45,017 nt of DNA, taken from Clostridium sp. CAG:768. Lineage in GTDB: Bacteria > Cyanobacteriota > Vampirovibrionia > Gastranaerophilales > Gastranaerophilaceae. The notes under the pieces were generated by a model. That model saw only the letters and a program-made list of their open reading frames with translations. It was not told where the DNA came from and did no database searches. Shown one piece after another: positions 1 to 8,675 of this stretch. Location of the stretch: the NCBI GenBank assembly GCA_000437435.1, contig FR899622.1, positions 151,667-196,683 of the forward strand. The letters are read 5' to 3'. Position 1 is the first letter of the stretch, and each line of letters opens with the position of its first letter. The translations under genes were made by a program, and so were the position numbers.

Positions 1-1453
1 CTTTTTCGTGATGTTTTGCATTTAATACGTGATGAGGTATACCTTTTTGTTTCAATAAATATGAAACATATTCTGATTTTTCAATACTTATCGTACCAAC
101 TAAGACAGGACGCCCAATTTTATGCATTCTGATAATATCTTCTACTACTGCATTAAATTTAGCTCGTTCTGTTTTGTATATAACATCAGGATAGTTAATT
201 CTTATATCAGGTTTGTTTGTAGGAATTGTTGTAACTTCAAGATTATAAATTTTACCGAATTCTGCTTCTTCTGTCATAGCAGTACCAGTCATACCTGATA
301 ATTTCGGATACAATCTGAAAAGATTTTGGAATGTAATACTTGCAAGAGTTTGAGTTTCATCTTGAATTTTTACACCTTCTTTTGCCTCAATCGCTTGGTG
401 CAAACCGTCAGACCAGCGTCTGCCTTCCATCAGACGACCTGTAAATTCGTCGACAATTACAACTTCGTCATTTTTAACAACATAATCAGTATCTTTTACA
501 AATAATTCTTTAGCTTTCAAAGCTTGTAAAAGATGATGAGCATATTGAGTATTAATATCAAATAAATCTTTAACTCCGATAATTTCTTGAGCTCTATCAA
601 TACCATCTTCTGTCAAAATAATATTTTTATTTTTCTCATCAACTTCGTAATCTTTAATTTTTTCTAATTGTGGAGCTACTTTTGCCATTAATTGATAAGT
701 TTCAGCTGATTTTTCAAGACGTCCACTTATGATTAAAGGAGTTCTTGCCTCATCAATCAATATACTGTCAACTTCATCTATAATTGCATAATTATAAGGT
801 CTTTGCACTAACATATCAAGACTTGATGCCATATTGTCACGCAAATAATCAAAACCAAATTCATTATTTGTTCCATATGTGATATCGCAATCATAAGCAG
901 CTTTTTTCGCAGCAAAATCTTCTGCAGTACGTCCACCTGATAAGATAACTCCAACAGACAAACCTAAAAATTTATAAATCTTACCCATCCATTCGCTGTC
1001 ACGTTTAGCCAAATAATCGTTTACTGTGATTACGTGAACACCTTTACCTGTTAAAGCATTCAAATATGCAGGTAATGTCGCAACGAGTGTTTTACCTTCA
1101 CCAGTTCTCATTTCTGCGATATGTCCGTTATGTAAAAAATAACCACCAATTAACTGAACATCAAAGTGGCGCATATTTAATACACGCTTACCAGCTTCTC
1201 TCACAGTCGCAAAAGCTTCTGGCAAAATTTTATCCAAAGCTTCTTTTTCTAATTTTCTGTCAGTTTTAAAATCTTTTGATGTAGGACGTTTTGCCAAAAT
1301 CTCCTTAAACTCATCTGTTTTAGCTCTCAACTCTTCATCTGACAATTTTTCAAATTGAGGTTCCAAAGCATTAATATGGTCAATAATTCCCATAATACTT
1401 TTGACTTTTTTTTCGTTAGGATCGCCCAACATCTTTAATAAAAAACTTAACAT
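1..1453 (-). CDS. secA: Preprotein translocase ATPase SecA, N-terminal part (cut by window edge)
   Basis: SecA is the ATP-driven motor of the Sec pathway; it pushes unfolded preproteins through SecYEG at the inner membrane. The reverse strand translates without a stop from an ATG at 1451-1453 to the window edge, about 484 codons. Visible SecA signatures are the start MLSFLLKMLGD, the Walker A segment MRTGEGKTLVATLPAY, the stretch DYLAKRDSEWMG, TYGTNNEFGFDYLRDNM, the DEAD-type Walker B IIDEVDSILIDEARTPLI, and LSGMTGTAMTEEAEF. The C-terminal helical scaffold and zinc tail lie outside the window. A GGAGAGG Shine-Dalgarno precedes the ATG at good spacing. The gene lies downstream of, and in the same direction as, the 560-aa protein gene but has its own -10 element, so it is probably transcribed separately. 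Identification is secure. Confidence 0.97.
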   Translation of the reverse strand, partial: MLSFLLKMLGDPNEKKVKSIMGIIDHINALEPQFEKLSDEELRAKTDEFKEILAKRPTSKDFKTDRKLEKEALDKILPEAFATVREAGKRVLNMRHFDVQLIGGYFLHNGHIAEMRTGEGKTLVATLPAYLNALTGKGVHVITVNDYLAKRDSEWMGKIYKFLGLSVGVILSGGRTAEDFAAKKAAYDCDITYGTNNEFGFDYLRDNMASSLDMLVQRPYNYAIIDEVDSILIDEARTPLIISGRLEKSAETYQLMAKVAPQLEKIKDYEVDEKNKNIILTEDGIDRAQEIIGVKDLFDINTQYAHHLLQALKAKELFVKDTDYVVKNDEVVIVDEFTGRLMEGRRWSDGLHQAIEAKEGVKIQDETQTLASITFQNLFRLYPKLSGMTGTAMTEEAEFGKIYNLEVTTIPTNKPDIRINYPDVIYKTERAKFNAVVEDIIRMHKIGRPVLVGTISIEKSEYVSYLLKQKGIPHHVLNAKHHEK

Positions 1454-1485
1454 TATAAAATTTTCCTCTCCGTTCTGGTATTCTT

Positions 1486-1491
1486 ATTATA
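1486..1491 (-). promoter_or_regulatory. -10 element of the secA promoter
   Basis: The reverse strand reads a perfect TATAAT here, about 32 nt before the secA ATG, giving a leader of roughly 25 nt that contains the GGAGAGG ribosome site. No good -35 hexamer stands at 16-18 bp, so only the -10 is called. Confidence 0.4.
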
Positions 1492-1542
1492 ATACTAGCA
1501 TGGACAAGGAAAATTTGTGAAATCTTAAGGAAAAATTTATTA

Positions 1543-3225
1543 TTATGAACTAAATAACGTAAAGACTTTTTCTACATTTTTACTAATTAAGTTTTTAACA
1601 GTATCATATTCTGTAGTTAGGGCTGATAATTCAGTATCAATATTTTTAAGTTCTAAGTCTAAAGATTCTTCCTTATAACTTAATTGGCTTTTCTTAACAT
1701 TATATTCAGCTTCAGCCTGAGCAATAGCATCTTCATCAGTTACTTCTGCTACGTGACCATTCAATGTGTAATGACCTTGATAAAAATAGCCGTCATTATT
1801 TAATGAAGATATAAACAATTGTCCATTCTTTAATGCGTGATTCAAATAATCAGGGTCTGTTACTTGCTGTTGTTTTGTAGCATCAGTAGATGCACCGTTT
1901 GTACATAATTGGTTATACAACATATTATAAAAATCTGCATTTAATGCATCTTGTTCAGACATTGCATTATCATTTTTTATTACAAAATAATAATTAACAT
2001 CATCTGTTACATATGAACTGCCAGATACATCTGTATCTACGAATAAGCCTTTTTCATAACCTTCCATAGCAATAGCAAAGTTAGTCAAATATGATTTTAA
2101 CATATTCGTTAAACTTACGGATGATACATTATTAGTACCAGATACCATAGTATTTGTAGTATTTGCTGCAGATATTGAATTATTTATAGATTGGGATATT
2201 ATTACACCATTTGAAGTTACCGGACTATTTGAATTTAGTAATTGTTTACCAAATTCATAAGCATTACCCAATGCATCATATGATTCTTGGTCAACACTTA
2301 GCCCATAGACAGTGTCAATATTTTTCATCCCTAAAGTTTCGCCCATTGAATACAAAACTTTTTCCATTGCAATATTGGCTAATTCTTCAGTAGACATAAG
2401 ACCTGTCATTACATACTTACCATCTAAGATATCACCGAGAGTAAGTTTTTTAAGTTCTTCTTCTGTTACAACAGATCTATTATTTGTAATAATTACGTCC
2501 CCTGCATTAGCATCTTTATCAGGAGATGTTGTATAACAAACATCTATACCAGCATCAGCAAAGAGATCTGCTAAATTTAAGCCATAAATTGCATCACCTT
2601 TAGCATGAAGAATTGTTGAGCCTCCAGCTTCCATAATATCTTCTTCATATTTTGCATTCTTCATATAATTGATAAAAGTATTAGTTTGCATAGCATTTGT
2701 AAGAGTTTTATCAATTATTTCTCCACCAACGCCTGAATTAGTATAACCAGTTTCTCCCAAAGCAATAATAGAATTTATAGTAGAAGATTCAATCTGATTT
2801 TGAACTCCTAATTGATATAAAAATGCATTACGAGAACCATCATCTTTAGAATCCGCGTTCCCCATAAAACGAGACACTTTTGGATCCCCAGTTTTTGCAT
2901 CAATAACACCTGCTGCAACAGCTGCATTAAACATACTTTCAGATAATACAAGTTTTCCTTGAGTATCAGTTATTAAATAAGGATCGTACTCATTAAGAGC
3001 TGACGGTTTCATTAAAACATCATATGATAAATCATAAACATCATCATCCGCTGTATCCCAGACTAATTTTGTTGCAGATAATGAATTTTGATACTCTTGA
3101 GCTGCTTTTTGCTGGTCTCGAGTAATAGAAAGCTTTTCTTGTGCAATTTGCATAGATTGAAGCTCGCAATTATTTTTTCTTGCGGTTATTGCTAAAAATC
3201 TCGCTTGTGAAGCTGCCAATCCCAT
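1543..3225 (-). CDS. Long protein with helical ends, flagellin/hook-associated-like architecture, no signal peptide
   Basis: I do not recognise a named family. The 560-aa protein starts MGLAASQARFLAITARK and has no signal peptide. Residues about 15-55 and about 505-555 look like long amphipathic helices with heptad-like spacing (for example EESLDLELKNIDTELSALT near the C terminus). The middle 400 residues are polar, rich in Asn, Ser, Thr, Asp and Gly. Helical termini around a variable centre is the plan of flagellins, hook-associated proteins and type III secretion filament or translocator proteins, which leave the cell by an N-terminal export signal rather than Sec. The gene is preceded by a sequence close to the flagellar sigma-28 promoter consensus (3281-3308). 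It ends about 90 nt before secA. It may be host-encoded despite lying at the downstream end of the phage cluster. GGAAAGC precedes the ATG. Function as an export substrate is inference. Confidence 0.6.
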   Translation of the reverse strand: MGLAASQARFLAITARKNNCELQSMQIAQEKLSITRDQQKAAQEYQNSLSATKLVWDTADDDVYDLSYDVLMKPSALNEYDPYLITDTQGKLVLSESMFNAAVAAGVIDAKTGDPKVSRFMGNADSKDDGSRNAFLYQLGVQNQIESSTINSIIALGETGYTNSGVGGEIIDKTLTNAMQTNTFINYMKNAKYEEDIMEAGGSTILHAKGDAIYGLNLADLFADAGIDVCYTTSPDKDANAGDVIITNNRSVVTEEELKKLTLGDILDGKYVMTGLMSTEELANIAMEKVLYSMGETLGMKNIDTVYGLSVDQESYDALGNAYEFGKQLLNSNSPVTSNGVIISQSINNSISAANTTNTMVSGTNNVSSVSLTNMLKSYLTNFAIAMEGYEKGLFVDTDVSGSSYVTDDVNYYFVIKNDNAMSEQDALNADFYNMLYNQLCTNGASTDATKQQQVTDPDYLNHALKNGQLFISSLNNDGYFYQGHYTLNGHVAEVTDEDAIAQAEAEYNVKKSQLSYKEESLDLELKNIDTELSALTTEYDTVKNLISKNVEKVFTLFSS

Positions 3226-3280
3226 TTTAGTAACGCTTTCCTTTCGATTTATCTTAGTAACAACATGTCTGTTATTCGGT

Positions 3281-3308
3281 TTGACGGCATTTTTATACTT
3301 AAACTTTA
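3281..3308 (-). promoter_or_regulatory. Candidate sigma-28 (FliA/SigD-type) promoter
   Basis: On the minus strand TAAAGTTT (3301-3308) is followed after 12 nt by GCCGTCAA (3281-3288). The published sigma-28 consensus is TAAAGTTT-N11-GCCGATAA in enterics and TAAA-N14-16-GCCGATAT in Bacillus. The -35 box matches 8 of 8 and the -10 box 6 of 8, and TAAA to GCCG is 16 nt. Transcription would start about 50 nt before the ATG of the 560-aa protein. No better sigma-70 promoter is seen, though TATAAA within the spacer could serve one. Confidence 0.5.
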
Positions 3309-3342
3309 AAATATATAGTTCAAATGTAACGAATTTTTAACA

Positions 3343-3573
3343 TTATTTTAAATCAATTAATAAGTCATACATTTTATCAATTTTATCTTTTACTTCGGTA
3401 AACTGATCTTTTAAATCAATAAAGCTATGAATCGTTACGAATTTTTCTTCAATTTCTTCAACAATTTCTCTATGTTTTTTCTCTAACTGCTCTGGAGTAA
3501 CAAAAATTTTTTGTTGAACAAAAAACATTAAAACAACAATAATTATCGGAGAATATTCAATTATTTTATCCAT
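3343..3573 (-). CDS. Small membrane-anchored coiled-coil protein, holin/XhlA-like
   Basis: This 76-aa protein has one hydrophobic segment near the N terminus (residues about 8-22, SPIIIVVLMFFV) followed by a charged helical region containing EQLEKKHREIVEEIEEK and a C-terminal helix. A short transmembrane segment plus coiled coil is the layout of small phage lysis accessory proteins such as XhlA, which sit in the inner membrane and help the endolysin cross. It lies 12 nt after the terminase gene at the end of the phage cluster. No catalytic motif is visible. It could equally be a phage membrane protein of other function. Confidence 0.5.
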   Translation of the reverse strand: MDKIIEYSPIIIVVLMFFVQQKIFVTPEQLEKKHREIVEEIEEKFVTIHSFIDLKDQFTEVKDKIDKMYDLLIDLK

Positions 3574-3585
3574 AATATCCTTTCC

Positions 3586-4875
3586 TTAAAGAGTTATAGG
3601 CCAATAAAAATCAACAAGATAAGAGGCTGCATCCATTGGATGCGATAAAAATTTAAGCTCCTTAGACTGTTTAATCTGCTGATAAGTCGGAATATCTATC
3701 TTTGAAGTACCTTCCTTGTATTTTAAATTGTAAATATTATAAAGAAGTTTTTCGCATTTTTTATCGACAAAAAGACAAACTTCACCATCTGCAGAACGCA
3801 CTTTTGAATTAAACGCCATAATTCGGTTTTTTATCGGCGGATTGAACGCTTTAATCTGAATTTCTACATCATACCCGTACTGCAAAAGTTTTTTCTTAAT
3901 AATTACGTAATTTGTATATTCACTTGTACAACTTCTGTTATCCCCAGAAGCATCACCGTTTACAATAACCTTCCCCTTGTGATTAGGATAACGTCTGTAA
4001 AACTCATCACAAGCTTTTGAAGTTGTTGTATTTTCCATCGCAATTTCATCAAAATAAAAAACTTTATCATCAGTCTTGTGAGCAAACACCCAACACATCG
4101 GATCAACGTTAAAATCACAGGAAATATGCAAATCCATATCAGGCTGATATGAAATTTCTTTGATATTTGCATCAGTAAAATCTTTTATTACAAGCCCGTT
4201 ATTGTATTCTCCATTTTGAGCAAGTACAAAAATATTATAATACTGCTCGTCATACAATTTTTTTAATTCGTCACAAAAGCCTTCAGGAAGATAAATATTC
4301 TGCGTTGTCGGAGCTGTAATTAATCTGTAATTAGGGGCAGGATTTTCAATAAAGGTTTTATACACCCAACCTCTTTGCATTTCAGGGTTTGTATGACCAA
4401 AAATTCGATAAGTGAAATTTTTCCAAATCTTTTTCACTCTCTGACGCATACGCCCTAAAAGCATCTTAAAAGTATCATAAGGAATATCAGACATCTCCTC
4501 AATCTCTACAAAACCAAGGTTTAATGACTTTAATTTGTTAGGCTCGTCAAAATGTCTGAAAAGGATTTCAGAACCGTTTTTAAAAGTCAATTTTTGTAAA
4601 GACGACGACCATTCATAATCCTTACCTTCGACAAAACCAAAATTTTCCAAATGCTCAAAATATGTCTGCAAAGTAGTATCTCTAACAAGAGTATAAGTTT
4701 GAGCTCCAACTAATCCTCGAACACCAGGGAATTTTAAAGCAAGCAATATACCTAAAAGCGACCCCGCAAAGGTCTTCCCCGACCCGTAACCTCCCTGATA
4801 AACAGCAACATCCAATGTATAATCATGCGGGATTTCCAAAAATTCCCGCTGAGCTTTTAATAATTTATATAACAT
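3586..4875 (-). CDS. Phage terminase large subunit (DNA-packaging ATPase/nuclease)
   Basis: TerL binds the portal, hydrolyses ATP to pump phage DNA into the procapsid and cuts concatemers. The 429-aa length is normal for the PBSX/P22 type. Walker A is at residues 28-35 (GGYGSGKT). Walker B lies at about 123-128 (FVEIEE), where the second Glu is the likely catalytic carboxylate. A C-terminal RNase H-like nuclease is marked by D255 in HISCDFNVDP and D309 in VNGDASGDN. All key residues are present, so the enzyme looks intact. The gene is separated from its usual partners: TerS is 3.3 kb upstream, and an exported-protein gene with flanking hairpins lies between portal and terL. Confidence 0.93.
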   Translation of the reverse strand: MLYKLLKAQREFLEIPHDYTLDVAVYQGGYGSGKTFAGSLLGILLALKFPGVRGLVGAQTYTLVRDTTLQTYFEHLENFGFVEGKDYEWSSSLQKLTFKNGSEILFRHFDEPNKLKSLNLGFVEIEEMSDIPYDTFKMLLGRMRQRVKKIWKNFTYRIFGHTNPEMQRGWVYKTFIENPAPNYRLITAPTTQNIYLPEGFCDELKKLYDEQYYNIFVLAQNGEYNNGLVIKDFTDANIKEISYQPDMDLHISCDFNVDPMCWVFAHKTDDKVFYFDEIAMENTTTSKACDEFYRRYPNHKGKVIVNGDASGDNRSCTSEYTNYVIIKKKLLQYGYDVEIQIKAFNPPIKNRIMAFNSKVRSADGEVCLFVDKKCEKLLYNIYNLKYKEGTSKIDIPTYQQIKQSKELKFLSHPMDAASYLVDFYWPITL

Positions 4876-4903
4876 AATTTTTTATAACCTTAATAATTGC
4901 ACT

Positions 4904-4937
4904 AAAATAAAACCGCTAAGAAAAGCGGTTTTATTTT
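4904..4937. terminator. Hairpin terminator, bidirectional
   Basis: A perfect 14-bp inverted repeat (AAAATAAAACCGCT at 4904-4917 and its complement at 4924-4937) encloses a 6-nt loop. On the plus strand it runs into a long T tract. On the minus strand it ends in GGTTTTATTTT and would end the transcript of the exported-protein gene at 4969-5535. Confidence 0.8.
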
Positions 4938-4968
4938 TTTATTTAAAATTTTTATTTAATCTTTTTAA

Positions 4969-5535
4969 TTAATAATTTATTATAAAATCTTCACTTGTTT
5001 TAACCCTAAATCTTGTATCCTTAGGAATTATAACATTCTCACCTGTTATACTATATCCGTTAGAAAAAGCCGTTCCTACAGTTGAAACATTTTGATTAGT
5101 TCCGTTAATATAAGAATTTCCAACATAAACAGTAGAAGATGATGAATTCAAGTCTGCACCTTTCAAATGTTCATTATAATCAATTTTTCTCATTATTCCT
5201 TTTGCATCAGCGACCTCTCCTCCATCAAATTCGATAAAGCCACCTTTTTTATACTCTGTCCAACTCCAAGCATTCACTTTTCGAGCATCAAATACTGTTA
5301 AATAACCTTTAGCACCTTTATTAAAAACAACTCTACCATTAACTAAAACATCTTTAACCACATACACAGGGATTTGATCATCAGGCTTGACGTTACGGCT
5401 ATTAAGTTTTATCGAATATGCTAAAGGAATAACTGTCCCCTTTGGCACAGATAAATCATCAGATACAGCATTTACATCTAAATTACAAAATAAGAACAAA
5501 GATAATAAACAAAAATATTTAATAAACTTTTTCAT
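4969..5535 (-). CDS. Exported protein of unknown function, likely phage-borne accessory gene (moron)
   Basis: The 188-aa product starts with a clear Sec signal peptide (MKKFIKYFCLLSLFLFCNLDVNA, written here only to locate it, residues 1-23) followed by a mature domain with DLSVPKGTVIPLAYSIKLNS and a C-terminal IPKDTRFRVKTSED. The pattern 'IPKGT-x-IPL' at both ends of the domain suggests a small all-beta periplasmic or surface domain, but I do not recognise the family. Its Shine-Dalgarno is GAAGGAA. It has hairpins on both sides (4904-4937 and 5593-5612), so it looks like an independent unit inserted between portal and terL. Such self-contained exported genes in phage structural regions often alter the host surface; that role is inference. 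Confidence 0.6.
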   Translation of the reverse strand: MKKFIKYFCLLSLFLFCNLDVNAVSDDLSVPKGTVIPLAYSIKLNSRNVKPDDQIPVYVVKDVLVNGRVVFNKGAKGYLTVFDARKVNAWSWTEYKKGGFIEFDGGEVADAKGIMRKIDYNEHLKGADLNSSSSTVYVGNSYINGTNQNVSTVGTAFSNGYSITGENVIIPKDTRFRVKTSEDFIINY

Positions 5536-5592
5536 AATAATTCCTTCAATTAATATGAATCAGTTTATCATATGCTGACATTTTTGTAAATT

Positions 5593-5612
5593 AGTGCCGC
5601 AAATGCGGCACT
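5593..5612 (-). terminator. GC-rich hairpin overlapping the portal stop codon
   Basis: A perfect 9-bp stem, AGTGCCGCA (5593-5601) with its complement at 5604-5612, has a 2-nt loop and overlaps the portal stop. The following minus-strand bases (AATTTAC) form only a weak T tract, so it may act as an attenuator or RNA-stabilising hairpin rather than a strong terminator. Confidence 0.5.
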
Positions 5613-7269
5613 ATGATTTGTCATCATTTAGTAAAAAATTATTTGCGTTTTCTATTCCATATTGTTCAAGTGCAAATTTAAAACATTCTAACCAGTCAAT
5701 TTTTTCTTCAACTTCAGGAACTTGTGCAAAAGATTGAACAACTTCAAATAACTCCTTCAATCTCATTTTTCTTTCAAAAGAAGCCCGTCTATCTCCATAA
5801 CGATATATGTAATTAGCATTTCTTACATTATCATCAATTTCCATAAAGCTTGTTTTGCCTCTGTCATTTACGCCTATCAGTTCTTTACCGAGTTTAAAAT
5901 ATGAAATTATTTCTGCAGTTTTTTCTACCATAGGAACAATAATTTTTCTATTTATTGAATCTAAAATCATATTTAAACGAGCTTCTTGACCGTTCACTGA
6001 ATAATTCAATTCAGTTGCAGTACGTTCAGCTGATTGAAGATTTCCTGCCATATTTTTGAAAATCCCTGTTGCACTTTCTATAGTAGATTTAAAATAGTTC
6101 AAGAAATCCCAACCTACCATTGCTTTATCAAAAGATAAAGGAGTCGGTGCCGTAGGCATTAAAGCAGCATCATATTCAATAATTTTTCCGGGTCTTACAT
6201 CCTGCTGACCTTTGAAACATCCTTTAGGAGCAAGATATGGAGGATTCATCATTAAAGTCAGAGCATCAATCTGTTTATTTAAAATAGTTGATGCCAAACT
6301 ATTCAATATCAATGCAACTCGCAAAGGAGAAATACCTCGACCTGTTTGAGGTGATTCGATTATATTTGCATGAATAAACGGATTTATCACAAACGGATTT
6401 GATTCAAAACGAATAATTTCACATCTTGCAGCAACTACAATTAGCCAGTTTTTAAGCAGCGTTCCGTCTGAGAGTTCTATATCTCCCCAAAATTCCAAAA
6501 TTTCTACTTTCTTTCCTTCTACAGCATTCTCATCATTATTTTGAGATTTTCTACCAGCCACCACTCCTTTCAAAATTTCCAATTTTCTCTCGTCCAAGCA
6601 ATTATTTGCTTTATCTGAAAATATTTCATCAATTGATGAATATGTTTTATAAATTTTTGCACATTTATCCCAGTTATCACGGTTATATTTATCAAAGACA
6701 AAATCTTCAGATTTTATATGTTTAACTTTTGCATTGTCATAAATAACTTTGTCATCTATCACAAAGCCTTTTTTCTCAGGATTAAGAATTTGCTCCTCAA
6801 TAGTCTGAGCTCTTCTTATTGATTTAATCTTTGTTTCCCAGCCGACAAAAAGAGTACATTCACCTGTCTCGACAATTCCGTCAATAACTTTTTCAATCTC
6901 ATCTTCGATCTTCATTTGCTCAAAGGTATTTACAAGCATTGCTTTTTGTTTATTTGCAAAACCTTGAGTTTGCGGCGTTGTACCAGATACGTCAAACATC
7001 GCATCAGGATGAGAATATAAATTTTCACTTATATGAGATTTTAATGTCTGTGCTAATTCGTATATATCAGGGAGTTCTACTCTATTATCCCAGCCGTTAA
7101 TTTTTGGGACATCTGAATTATAAATTGCATCTCTTACAAGTTTTATGTCTGTCAATTGAGCACTTCGCTGCCCGTCAAATTTATCATATTTTTCAATAAT
7201 ATTACTAACTAAAAACTTTTCCTCTAAATCAGAAAGTTTTTGTGTCAAATCTTCTGTTTCAATTTTCAT
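5611..7269 (-). CDS. Phage portal protein (podovirus type)
   Basis: Portal proteins form the dodecameric ring at one capsid vertex through which DNA enters and leaves and on which TerL docks. The 552-aa protein has portal features: an acidic, helical N terminus, the segment IDGIVETGECTLFVGWETK, the sequence FINPFIHANIIESPQTGRGISPL-like core at residues about 300-325, and a long helical C-terminal stem region (SATGIFKNMAGNLQSAERTA). Length fits the P22/T7-like range. It is followed by the exported protein gene and preceded by a GNAT gene. GGGG precedes the ATG at good spacing. No truncation is seen. Confidence 0.85.
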   Translation of the reverse strand: MKIETEDLTQKLSDLEEKFLVSNIIEKYDKFDGQRSAQLTDIKLVRDAIYNSDVPKINGWDNRVELPDIYELAQTLKSHISENLYSHPDAMFDVSGTTPQTQGFANKQKAMLVNTFEQMKIEDEIEKVIDGIVETGECTLFVGWETKIKSIRRAQTIEEQILNPEKKGFVIDDKVIYDNAKVKHIKSEDFVFDKYNRDNWDKCAKIYKTYSSIDEIFSDKANNCLDERKLEILKGVVAGRKSQNNDENAVEGKKVEILEFWGDIELSDGTLLKNWLIVVAARCEIIRFESNPFVINPFIHANIIESPQTGRGISPLRVALILNSLASTILNKQIDALTLMMNPPYLAPKGCFKGQQDVRPGKIIEYDAALMPTAPTPLSFDKAMVGWDFLNYFKSTIESATGIFKNMAGNLQSAERTATELNYSVNGQEARLNMILDSINRKIIVPMVEKTAEIISYFKLGKELIGVNDRGKTSFMEIDDNVRNANYIYRYGDRRASFERKMRLKELFEVVQSFAQVPEVEEKIDWLECFKFALEQYGIENANNFLLNDDKS

Positions 7270-7313
7270 TTTTACCCCTTTCTTTAGGTTAAATCATAGA
7301 TTTTTAAATATTT

Positions 7314-7820
7314 TCAGCGGTTATAAAACTGACTGAATACTGAATACACTTCTACATCTTGCAGTTTGTTATTTCTTAGGGTTTCATTTTTTAACACAGC
7401 TTCTTTTACAAAACCTGAATTTTTCAAAAGCGTTTTTACTCTTGAATTGTCTGGGTAGACAAGTGCTTTTATCTTTTTTAATCCGTAAGTTTCAAAGCAG
7501 TAATTTATAAAAAATCTTGCACATCGTTTTGTATAATCGCCCCAAAATCTCTTATCAAAACAAGTCGTCAATTCCGCACTATGAAGTCTTTTCCCGTCAC
7601 CAATCAGATTATCAAGATATACAAATCCGCTAACTAAATCACCCTCTGTAATTACAAAGAAAAACGGAGATGTTCTTTGGATTAAATTAAAAAAGTAATC
7701 ATAGATATTGGAATTATCTAAAGCATAATCATCTTCCAAATATCGCAAATATTTTATATATAAAAATAAAGCCTGCTCAAAAAAAGCAGGTTTGTCAAAA
7801 GGATTTCTGTACTCAGTCAT
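7314..7820 (-). CDS. GNAT-family N-acetyltransferase in the phage cluster
   Basis: The 168-aa protein shows the GNAT fold order: a central strand FFFVITEGDLVSGFVYL, a conserved helix region DKRFWGDYTKRCARFFINYCFE, and the C-terminal pair LKKIKALVYPDNSRVKTLLK followed by NSGFVKEAVLKNETL, typical of RimJ/RimL-like enzymes that acetylate N termini or other amines with acetyl-CoA. Its start codon overlaps the stop of the preceding gene (TAATG, one base), so the two are translationally coupled. Acetyltransferases of this type are known in podovirus structural operons; the substrate here is unknown. Confidence 0.75.
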   Translation of the reverse strand: MTEYRNPFDKPAFFEQALFLYIKYLRYLEDDYALDNSNIYDYFFNLIQRTSPFFFVITEGDLVSGFVYLDNLIGDGKRLHSAELTTCFDKRFWGDYTKRCARFFINYCFETYGLKKIKALVYPDNSRVKTLLKNSGFVKEAVLKNETLRNNKLQDVEVYSVFSQFYNR

Positions 7821-8170
7821 TAAAATACCGCTTTCTCAAATTTTACATACGCAGATTCTGTCGTAAATGCATCTAATTGACCTTTTAGCATTTTTTCTCT
7901 TACGTTATTTTGAATACCAATCAAAGCATCAGCTTGAATACCGTTTACAAAAGTTTCGCATTTTGTATTACGATTAAAATATCTGAACACTGAACATTTT
8001 GAAAAGATTTTATCTTGAGGAACATCATTTATATCCGTATAAGTTTTAGGTAAAACTTTTTGTTTTGATTTTTTTAGATCTTCCATAAATTCTCTCTCAA
8101 TTTTCATTTTTATAAGGTCTTCAATAGAAGCATTATTCAAGAGTCTTTCTTCAGCTTCATTATTTTTCAT
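7820..8170 (-). CDS. Small phage-cluster protein of unknown function
   Basis: I do not recognise this protein. I place the start at the ATG at 8168-8170 (MKNNEAEERLLNNASIED), because AAAGGAG stands 8 nt upstream; a longer reading would begin inside the end of the terminase small subunit gene without such a site. The resulting 116 aa are charged and mostly helical, with a single compact region VFRYFNRNTKCETFVNGIQA. There is no signal peptide or membrane segment. It sits between TerS and the GNAT gene and overlaps the latter by one base. Role unknown; a minor structural or packaging accessory is possible. Confidence 0.65.
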   Translation of the reverse strand: MKNNEAEERLLNNASIEDLIKMKIEREFMEDLKKSKQKVLPKTYTDINDVPQDKIFSKCSVFRYFNRNTKCETFVNGIQADALIGIQNNVREKMLKGQLDAFTTESAYVKFEKAVF

Positions 8171-8186
8171 AAGCAATTCTCCTTTA

Positions 8187-8627
8187 TTAAATTTTTTCAT
8201 CATCAAGATTTGAAATCGTTATAATCTTTGCAGCCTTATATTCATCTTCATTATCTTGAGTAATCGTGAACCCTAAATACTTACACAAACTTTCCAATGC
8301 TTTTAATCCTGCAGATGTATCTCGAAGTTTCTTTTTCCCTGTCGGACATCCTTCTTTATCCAAAATATCTTCTTCTTCCAACGAGAATTCTGCAATCTGT
8401 AAAAGTTTTTGAATTACATAACCTTTATTAACTCTCAAAGAATTAATCTGACTTTTTAACTGAAATTTAATTTCTTTTATTATCAAATCTTCAGATAAAA
8501 GCCTTGATGCAGTATCCTTCAAATCTTTTGATTTATATCCGGCATTTTTTGCAGAAAGTTCTCCATTTAGGGATTTTATATATTCAGTTACAAATTTTTT
8601 CTGTTGTATTGTTAATTTTTTCATCAT
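8187..8627 (-). CDS. Phage terminase small subunit
   Basis: TerS recognises the phage pac or cos site and hands DNA to TerL. The 146-aa protein begins KKLTIQQKKFVTEYIKSLNG and continues with SAKNAGYKSKDLKDTASRLL, the helix-turn-helix DNA-binding region of the Terminase_2 family. It is followed by a coiled-coil oligomerisation helix and the segment RDTSAGLKALESLCKYLG. Two ATGs are adjacent (8627 and 8624) and the ribosome site is weak. It is far from TerL, unlike the usual adjacent pair. Immediately upstream on the opposite strand is the candidate small RNA at 8711-8781. Confidence 0.85.
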   Translation of the reverse strand: MMKKLTIQQKKFVTEYIKSLNGELSAKNAGYKSKDLKDTASRLLSEDLIIKEIKFQLKSQINSLRVNKGYVIQKLLQIAEFSLEEEDILDKEGCPTGKKKLRDTSAGLKALESLCKYLGFTITQDNEDEYKAAKIITISNLDDEKI

Positions 8628-8675
8628 TTTTCAGGGTAATAATTATGTACTTTTCTTTACAAATCTTTGTACTAT

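Noticed and set aside
1066..1269. Open frame of 67 codons on the plus strand
   Set aside because: It is antisense to the secA ATPase domain, has no ribosome site and shows no recognisable protein pattern.
5593..5612. Strong terminator after portal
   Set aside because: The stem is strong but the T tract is poor, so it is listed only as a hairpin with moderate confidence.
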